Of a stretch of 64,000 nucleotides of DNA, positions 57,236 to 64,000 are shown piece by piece. The stretch is from contig JABWDB010000012.1 of assembly GCA_019614645.1 (NCBI GenBank), positions 1 to 64,000 on the forward strand, written 5' to 3'. The DNA comes from Stratiolaelaps scimitus. Lineage: Eukaryota > Arthropoda > Arachnida > Mesostigmata > Laelapidae. Each line of letters starts with the position of its first letter. The stretch's first letter is position 1. The notes under the pieces are model-generated. The model was not told the DNA's origin, made no database searches, and was given only the letters and a program-made list of their open reading frames with translations. The position numbers and the translations under genes are program-made.

Positions 57236-57337
57236 GTAGATACTTAGGAAGCAATATTCCTTAAAAGCAGTAGATACTTTAGAAGCAATGTACCTTAGAA
57301 ACAGTAGATACTTTAGAAGCAATATACTTATACATAG
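57236..57337. repeat. 34-bp tandem repeat, three units
   Basis: Units start at 57,236, 57,270 and 57,304 with GTAGATACTT(T/A)(A/G)GAAGCAAT. The second is closest to the first 24 bases of the third; the third decays at its end. Confidence 0.75.
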
Positions 57338-58015
57338 CAATATACGGACCACAGTTTGACCCGTCCCAAGTTAGACCATTATATCACTTATGGCCGGTAT
57401 TGACAGTTATATAATATTTGTCGACAAGAGCTAACGATCCTCGCGTATTTGTGCAACCCATAGTATTCCGCAGTTAAGTTGTGTGACGTATAACAGTAGC
57501 ATAAAATTCAACTGCCTTCAATTTTTCCAGCAGCCGCTAGTATTCGATAAGAGATATGTGTACAGTTCTATAATAATACATTGATTTTCATACAATCCTA
57601 TATAATACGGACAAACATCTTAAGTAACATCATGAGACCAGTTATCTCGAAAGTTCAAGGGATAATATCTCCTGCCTTTATAACTGCTTTCTCATCAATC
57701 CACTATTGTTTTCTTGGATCCAAAGCTCTAGCAAAGGAAGACTGATTCAAGATTGTTACGGCCGACGAAATGCCAACATAGTCTTAAGAGTGTTTTTAAA
57801 AATTGAGAGTTAAAATATGGAATGAAGAATAATGGAACATGGTCTTCGTAAAGTTACTCAATTATTTGTCACATAAACCAACGCTTGACGTTTTTGGGAG
57901 GTCACCTTCCGTGATTTAGCTGCCAAAGGTGTAGGCAACGATGCTAGAACACGCGATCCGAAATGCGCATGCTATCGGAGCGATGAGGCGGCGCTGAATA
58001 CCGTGAAAGGGTGCT

Positions 58016-58246
58016 CTATATTATTTTGTTGTTTCGATTCCTCCGTCTAATTTTCAGGTCTGTTTCATCCAAGAAAACACCACATCTATTCCGTATAGCT
58101 TCCCCCAAGGTGGTCTCACAATATGGAACATTGTGTTGACGTTCACATGCCGCCGTTTTTATGACATATTGCTCCAAACTGTGGTTAAGCCCAAAAGGCT
58201 CAGGGAGTGTCACAACGGGGTAATAGTTGTCAAGAAGGCACCTCAA
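58016..58246 (-). other. Unidentified exon-like open frame
   Basis: About 75 codons, open to a stop at 58,016. The peptide is rich in charged residues and has three closely spaced cysteines (TAACERQHNVPYC and RNRC). A plausible acceptor CTTAACCACAG lies at ~58,184. It is in the same strand and region as the frames at 56,338 and 60,005, so these could belong to one gene, but I could not join them in phase. Confidence 0.2.
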
Positions 58247-59209
58247 TAAGATTTACTATTCATTCTCCACTTTGAACGACTCACTTCCGACCGTCGTGGC
58301 AGCAAACGTCAGCCGAGGGTGCACTGATCTTAAATCTTTACTTTTAACGTAATACGTTACATATCATGTTAGATCTTGGTTCTTAGAGCAGAGCAAATAT
58401 CAACGTATTGAGAGAAAATGTAGACGTTGGGCGGCGCATACGCAAACGAACAATTTCGGACGTACGATAGACTCAACTTCGGAAAGTTCATCGCAAGATA
58501 TATTTATAGATTATGTAGAATATAGTGATTTTTGTACGCAACTGAATACCACAATGCAACATTAAAATGGCAACAGAGGTTCCGTAAATAAAACTCGACC
58601 TTCCTCCCATTTACTGCTTCTATATACGGCGTCAACCATCGATCATAAACATACATTATTTTATGTCCACTATAAAATTATGGAGTGAACGTTCTACACG
58701 AATCTATAAACAAGCTTCAAAATACAGGCCGGTGTACTCGCGAGCACTTAAGCATGATGCGTGCACAGATATATTGATGATCATATCAAGAGCGAATCGC
58801 AAACGAGTCAACGTATACTTCTCGCAAAGTTGCAGCAGCACAGCTAACAGGAAAAGGCCAACATGCATGTTAATATTCCTGATGTAATTTAATTCACATT
58901 TTCTTTTCCTTAGTTCTGCTCTTTACATTTACGATTGGCAGTGCACGCGTGTTTATCGTACATACTTCCATCTGCAGAGCAACTCTGTTGAACACAAACT
59001 GACTGTGAGGATAACTATTCATTACACTTCATGCCCTGCTCAAATATACTCAAAGTTGATTTATTTCAAGAGTCACAATAGCAGCATGTTAAACATGAAC
59101 AGGTTTGTGGTGTATAATGGACGATATCCCGTGGATACCATCCTACGCATAAACTATCTGCATAAGAGATCATAAAAATTATTTTTGCATTAGATAGAAG
59201 ATCATTTTC

Positions 59210-59212
<3 letters not shown>

Positions 59213-59241
<29 letters not shown>
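59213..59241. repeat. (TA)n microsatellite
   Basis: About 14 TA units. Confidence 0.85.
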
Positions 59242-59243
<2 letters not shown>

Positions 59244-60004
59244 GTCCATGGGTATAATCATATTGTTACAAATTGAGATTGACTTTGGCCGAATTGAGTT
59301 CTACCTATCTATGGATGGCGACTGTTAGTCTGCTTATGAAATCGTATTTTGTACAGTTATTACATGCATCCTTCGTGAATGATCGATTAGCTACAATAAA
59401 CGAGATATAGTTGAAATTATTTTAAGAAATACGCTTCATGCGTCCATTAGAAGGACTATATAAAGTCGTCAAATCACCAAGCGATTTCAGAGAGGCCTTA
59501 TGGTCCCCCTGGTATGCTTGTGTGTATAACCCTCTTAGGGTGCGTAATTGCAAGATTTGTCAGTTTTGCGCTTTAACTAATACGCTCTAACTGGCGTTTG
59601 CTATAAAAGCATTGGCTTTTTTGGCTGGTGAATCGTCTTATACATTAGCTCCTGGAAGTGTCATGGATAGGGATCAAAGTTTCTTTTTTGTTCATTTTAG
59701 AATAGGTGGCTGAGACCCTTGCCTGTTTACCTATGCAAAATCATAGAATTTCAATCTTTTTTAAGCATGAGTATAGCTAAGGATATATTAAATGTTCGTT
59801 GATATTATGAGCATATTGCGGAATGTTTCGAAACAAATATACGCTTAGATATCAAGACATATGAACCTATATATGCATTTTGTTTTAATGTGTTAATGAA
59901 ATCTAGCCTGAGGAGCGAAACGCACCTACTTGATGCGCCTATAGAGGGGTAGAATCAAGAAATCGTTATATTTTGGCCACACTTGTTGTCTGCCAACCAC
60001 TCAC

Positions 60005-60232
60005 TGCGTGCAAAACGGTCCTATGAGACTGTTGTGGCTCAGCAATGATAATGACTTTGAAGAAATCGCGTTTGTTCAGCACCACGAGTCTAGTGGTTCC
60101 ACAAGTATGTGATGATACAGCGTGTGAGTTGATATTGCAACCTGGCTTTATTTGCCCAATGGTGATGGGGAATTTGGCTTCCATGATACATTGAATCCAT
60201 CGACTCAAGCTCTTGATGCTGCTGGTTAATAT
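60005..60232 (-). CDS. Putative internal exon, weak cyclic-nucleotide-binding-like pattern
   Basis: 228 nt between a good acceptor (AAAATTTGCAG, at 60,233) and a good donor (GCA/GTGAGT, at 60,004), giving exactly 76 codons in phase 0-0. The peptide starts ILTSSIKSLSRWIQ. It includes IKPGCNINSHAVSS and TTRLVVLNKRDFFKVI, which loosely resemble the G.....A and L.VL.K..F..VL strands at the end of a cyclic-nucleotide-binding beta roll. The arginine-containing phosphate cassette is not evident. Without the neighbouring exons the family is a guess; the splice signals are the stronger evidence. Confidence 0.35.
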
Positions 60233-60238
60233 CTGCAA

Positions 60239-61139
60239 ATTTTAGCTAATTTTAGCTAAAAAAGCTATAATATATATTATATATGTAATTGGTTCACTTA
60301 ACTGTTATATAATTCGAATAAAAATTTAGAAGATTATTTTTATTCAGAAAAATAATGAGAAATAACACCTCTTATACGATGATACGCTTGCATAGTACGT
60401 CTCCGAGAGGCAACTTGTAGCCGCAGACGATTTACAGAGACCATTTATTTGCCGCCACTGACGTCTCCACAGACTCTGTATTTGTTTAGCTTTTATCGTC
60501 ACTGTCTGTCGCGAAGTTGTCTACTGTCGTGACAAAGGACCATCAAAGCTAAATGTCTCGAAACGTCTAGCCTGTGTCTCACAGTCACCTAGAAATGTCG
60601 ACCAGAATGTGCAAACCCTAGTATATATATATATATATAGCTACTAGAAAGTGTTTAGAGATAAAGGACAGGTTGACTAAAAATAATCAATGTACAGCCA
60701 ACGAGCTATTCTTTTGAGGCATTTCTTCATAGTCGTTGATAAAGGACAAAAATTATAAAATTTACCATACTATTTAGACTAACTACATTCCCCAGCCGAA
60801 ATACCCCAACTAAGGATCTGACGAGAGAAATGCCCCAAGATGCTTCAAGAGGAAAATTGGGACGTGAAGTAAGTTAAATGATCCTTGTGGCTAAGGAGGG
60901 ATGCTCTGAGACAAATTCTAATGTACCTGAAAAACCGATAATTTCACCTTGTAACATAAGTTCTCTGCATTGCCCTTCAACGATGGACCTATTAAAAAAC
61001 TCCAGCTTTTGTTGAAATGCTTTGTTGTTCACTCGTACAACAATTCAGAGTATACGTTCGGTAAACCTGCTCGCAAAATACTTAATTTCTAAAATTTTTG
61101 TGATGGAGTGCATTCCCTATTCCTGGGAATCGGTCACTT
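60239..61139. other. Non-coding DNA
   Basis: A short (TA)n tract at 60,622-60,640. No exon recognised. Confidence 0.4.
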
Positions 61140-61154
61140 TTGCGATCAGTGTTG

Positions 61155-61612
61155 CGGCAGGCAATTACAGCACTCGTTAGGGAACCTATGCTGTTTGCTT
61201 CAATGTGTTGTGATCGACTCATTCACTTGGCTCTGTTCAAGGACTGGAACGAAGCATTTACAATAATGTGTGAATTTGTCGTTTGTAGGTACATCTTTGG
61301 TATCGCAATGAGTCGTCAAGGCTTACAGCAATTGGCAAAAAGCATTGCTGTAATGCTACCATTCTTCATGAAAGTCAAGTCTACACCAGAAGTTCGTATC
61401 GCCTGTATAGTGCACGAACTGAAAGAATGTATCCGACAATACTTCGGCAATTTCATCATATTACACCCATAATATTCTACAAAGCAGTGGGGGACAACTG
61501 TCTGTTCAGTTTCGATGATGTAAAAAAGTCGCTCATTTCGAAAATAAGATACATTCCCAGGCCGCTATCGCATGAGGATAGAGTCAATTTGTTTAGCTGC
61601 TTTCCAAAGTAG
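61155..61612 (+). pseudogene. Two overlapping open frames, unidentified, possible broken coding region
   Basis: One plus-strand frame is open to 61,472 (ALVREPMLFASMCCDRLIHLAL...FGNFIILHP). A second, in another frame, is open from ~61,430 to 61,612 (IFYKAVGDNCLFSFDDVKKSL...NLFSCFPK). Both have a balanced, globular-protein-like composition, and the second takes over where the first ends, as expected if one frameshift split a ~150-residue coding region. I do not recognise the family. The second stop is 25 bases before the ATG of the next gene, so this could instead be that gene's 5' UTR. Confidence 0.25.
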
Positions 61613-61637
61613 ACCACTAACAACAAGAGCAGCAACC

Positions 61638-61672
61638 ATGTCGGACGGAATGAGCATACAGGACTTACTAGA
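61638..61672 (+). CDS. First coding exon of an unidentified plus-strand gene
   Basis: CAACCATGTC is a strong animal Kozak context. Eleven codons (MSDGMSIQDLL) and two more bases precede GTAAGTTCT, a near-perfect 5' splice site. A short acidic N-terminal exon of this kind is common for nuclear or cytosolic proteins, but the family cannot be named. A possible second exon is 61,928-61,972 (after ...GCCGTCCAATATAG, before GTGAGA); it would read DYVPLCQGLDVVEMP in phase, which is only suggestive. The rest lies within or beyond the right edge of the window. Confidence 0.4.
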
Positions 61673-64000
61673 GTAAGTTCTCCTCCGCGCCCGCATTTTC
61701 CCTAGGGAAATGCTAGGGCAATGGTTAGTTTGGTAAGGACGGAGATAAACACGTAGTCCATGCAGGTCAGACCCATCGTAATGTTAAATTTGAAATCCAC
61801 CTTAGTGGCTATCCATAAGACCGTATCCGAGCATCTCTGGCCTGTTGTGTGTTTGTTCATTAGAATGGGATCCGAGCAACTGAAATGATCTAATTTTGGC
61901 TACCTGGTTGCTGCCGTCCAATATAGCTACGTCCCATTATGCCAAGGCCTCGACGTTGTTGAGATGCCAAGGTGAGAAAGTCAATAGCGACAACCGTGAG
62001 GAAAGAGTGAGTCTAAGTGAGTTGATATTACTCTGGGCGGCGGTTCAACGGGGTGGGAAATCTACAGTAACCACCTACACTGCAGAATAATGGCTTAAGT
62101 CGACGATGGCAACACTTTCGTAAGTTCTAATAATAATCACCCGTTGCATCTGATGTCTGCGAGGGGGAGATCGTTTGAGCACAAGGTATTCGTATTTAAA
62201 ATTTGTATGTACATAATCATATTGGTATGTGGTCTATAGCTACCTGTTTACTGACTGACTATATACTTCCACATATTCGTGAGGGTTTGGATGATGTTTT
62301 AGGTTGTAGAACGCGATTTTTTAACAGTCCACAAAATAGAACAGAGTCCATTGGAGATGAAACGGTTGCTGTTCATTTGACTTTCAAAAGTGTCTAGCCT
62401 CCAACTTTGACCAGTTAATCCATCCATGTGCATGAACAATGGCTGAGGCCACCTTGAGGATAGACACTTGCATCTCACCACGATCAATACCAATATCTTG
62501 ACCTATGAGACTATGAGATGTTTTTCACATTTATTGTGTATTATATCGTACCAACGCCCATGTGTGGGAAAAATCAAGGGCGCACCTCTGTGTATTCTGT
62601 ATATAAAATTGTTCACGCATATGTGGATAACCGTCATAGTCTTGTAGGCAGTTATTAGAGATAAGACGCACAAAATATGACCCATCTCAACGATCCTCCT
62701 CCAGCACATCGTTCGCGCTCGTTGCATTCAGTTATTTGACGTAAGACAGTCCGACTCAATATCGGATGGCGTTTTAGGAACTGCCTCTGAGACCACTTCA
62801 GACGACTAGCGCCTAATATGTACGGTGGTCCTGCTGCGTCTGACCTCTGTAGACGTTTTCAGGCCGCCGTTGCCCATCAGCAACTGAGCGCAGTTTCTTG
62901 ATGATGCATTGACTCAATGCAGAGACTGTGAAAGTTTGCCTTCGCTTGAGGGCTCCGCTATAATCAAATCTGGCTGGCCGGTCAGCTGGGAAGCTATGAT
63001 AGAGTTAAACTGTCACTCACCGGGGATTAAACCCGTCTGAGCCGACAAACAAAGTGAATGTTGATTTCCGGCGTAAGACATGGCCTCTAGGCCGAAAGAA
63101 ATGGCAGCGGATAATCCTGGCCAGATGCAGACACTAGCTGGTTCTTGACGTTCTGTCGCCGCGCATACAGAGCAGCAGTGTGAACTCGAATGGCGAAAGT
63201 GTCTGTTAGTAGCTCAGAAACTTCATCGTAGCTTGGCAAAGCCTCTTACTAGATACGTGGCAAACACTTTTCCTGTCAGCGGCCGATGGCGAGCTATTGG
63301 CGTAATCTACATTAGTTCGGCATGCTATTTTCTCTCTCGAAGCACTGAAGAATAAATTGTAGAGAAGTTACTGACACGTGGATCTAAGAGCCTACAGTTG
63401 AATATAGACATTTTCTTGCTACGCAGTCAACGACCTCTACAAAAATTGGGTTGAAGCTCAAGCTGGGTGTCCTTGACGATCATGTAGGTAGTATTGTTGA
63501 AGTACTGCTAGTAGTGTAGCGATATCGCGCGATAGTGAGTATTGTCGCAGAATGCATATTTTTGGGTATAATCAGTGAGGAAGAAGTTACTGCAATTCTT
63601 TGTTCCTTTCTTATATGGACATGTATGACCAGGTATTTAGTATTTAATTATATTATCAGGGAATAACAATGCAGAAATACTGGTATACGGAAAAAATGAG
63701 AACGTGTACCTTCTAATGTCGTCCCTTGTCAAGATCCAGTAAGCTTGTTATTTATGCTGTGTTTCTCGAAAATATCTCTCAGTAATCGGCGTATGTGCCC
63801 ATTGTACCAAACGAAGCCGATCTGACTGATTGAAATTAGGGAACCCTAGCAGAGTTTTCAAAGCATTGCATCTGATTGTCTGAAATGTTGGTATCGTGTT
63901 CTGTTGAGTCGCTTTTCACACAGGGATAATGTACGTCGTGATGCCAAATTGAGCACAAGATATTTTGATACTCGTTGATTGGTTTATGCGAAGTGAGGTT
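61673..64000. other. Probable intron/intergenic DNA to the window edge
   Basis: A block at ~62,300-62,520 is open on the minus strand, but its frames show no family motif. A tRNA-like A/B-box arrangement with the B-box-like GGGGATTAAACCCG at ~63,022 may be another SINE fragment. No gene is called. Confidence 0.3.

Noticed and set aside
62300..62520. Minus-strand peptide GQDIGIDRGEMQVSILKVASAIVHAHGWINWSKLEARHF
   Set aside because: It reads like protein, but no acceptor with a good pyrimidine tract, no family and no joining exon could be found; shown here only so that it can be searched.

Overview
This is arthropod nuclear DNA. Three things point that way: interstitial CCTAA/TTAGG repeats (the arthropod telomere motif), R1-clade non-LTR retrotransposons, and an intron-containing GDF8/11-type (myoglianin-like) TGF-beta gene. 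A chelicerate such as a mite or tick is a weak guess only. Gene density is low, introns are long, and AT-dinucleotide microsatellites are very common.

Region 1 (1-12,200) is a nest of R1/TRAS/SART-type LINEs. Three copies lie on the minus strand: E1 at ~10-6,648, nearly full length with ORF1 and ORF2; E2 at 6,663-10,091, 5'-truncated with an intact ORF2; and E3 at 10,287-11,246, a short 3' piece almost identical to the matching part of E1. A fourth piece (E4, 11,267-12,188) lies on the plus strand. The junctions between them hold CCTAA/CCTAAAA repeats, poly(A) tails and one 14-bp target-site duplication.

Region 2 (12,200-22,000) is gene-poor. It contains SINE-like tRNA-derived pieces, a degenerate LINE reverse-transcriptase remnant and a dead mariner transposase.

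Region 3 (22,005-44,368, minus strand) is one gene that I could assemble from four exons with consistent splice phases. It encodes a ~401-residue secreted GDF8/11 ligand with signal peptide, prodomain, RSRR furin site and nine-cysteine mature domain. Its first intron is ~19 kb and carries SINE copies, a 120-bp-arm inverted repeat, a perfect 18-bp hairpin and many TA tracts.

Region 4 (44,400-64,000) is mostly non-coding. It has several exon-like minus-strand open frames at 56.3-60.2 kb that I cannot identify. At 61.6 kb there is a good first coding exon (strong Kozak context and splice donor) of a plus-strand gene that continues to the right. SINE pieces, a 34-bp tandem repeat and microsatellites are scattered through it.

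The retroelement nest and the ligand gene are not functionally linked as far as the sequence shows. No CRISPR array, prokaryotic operon or rRNA was seen, and no intact tRNA gene was recognised.
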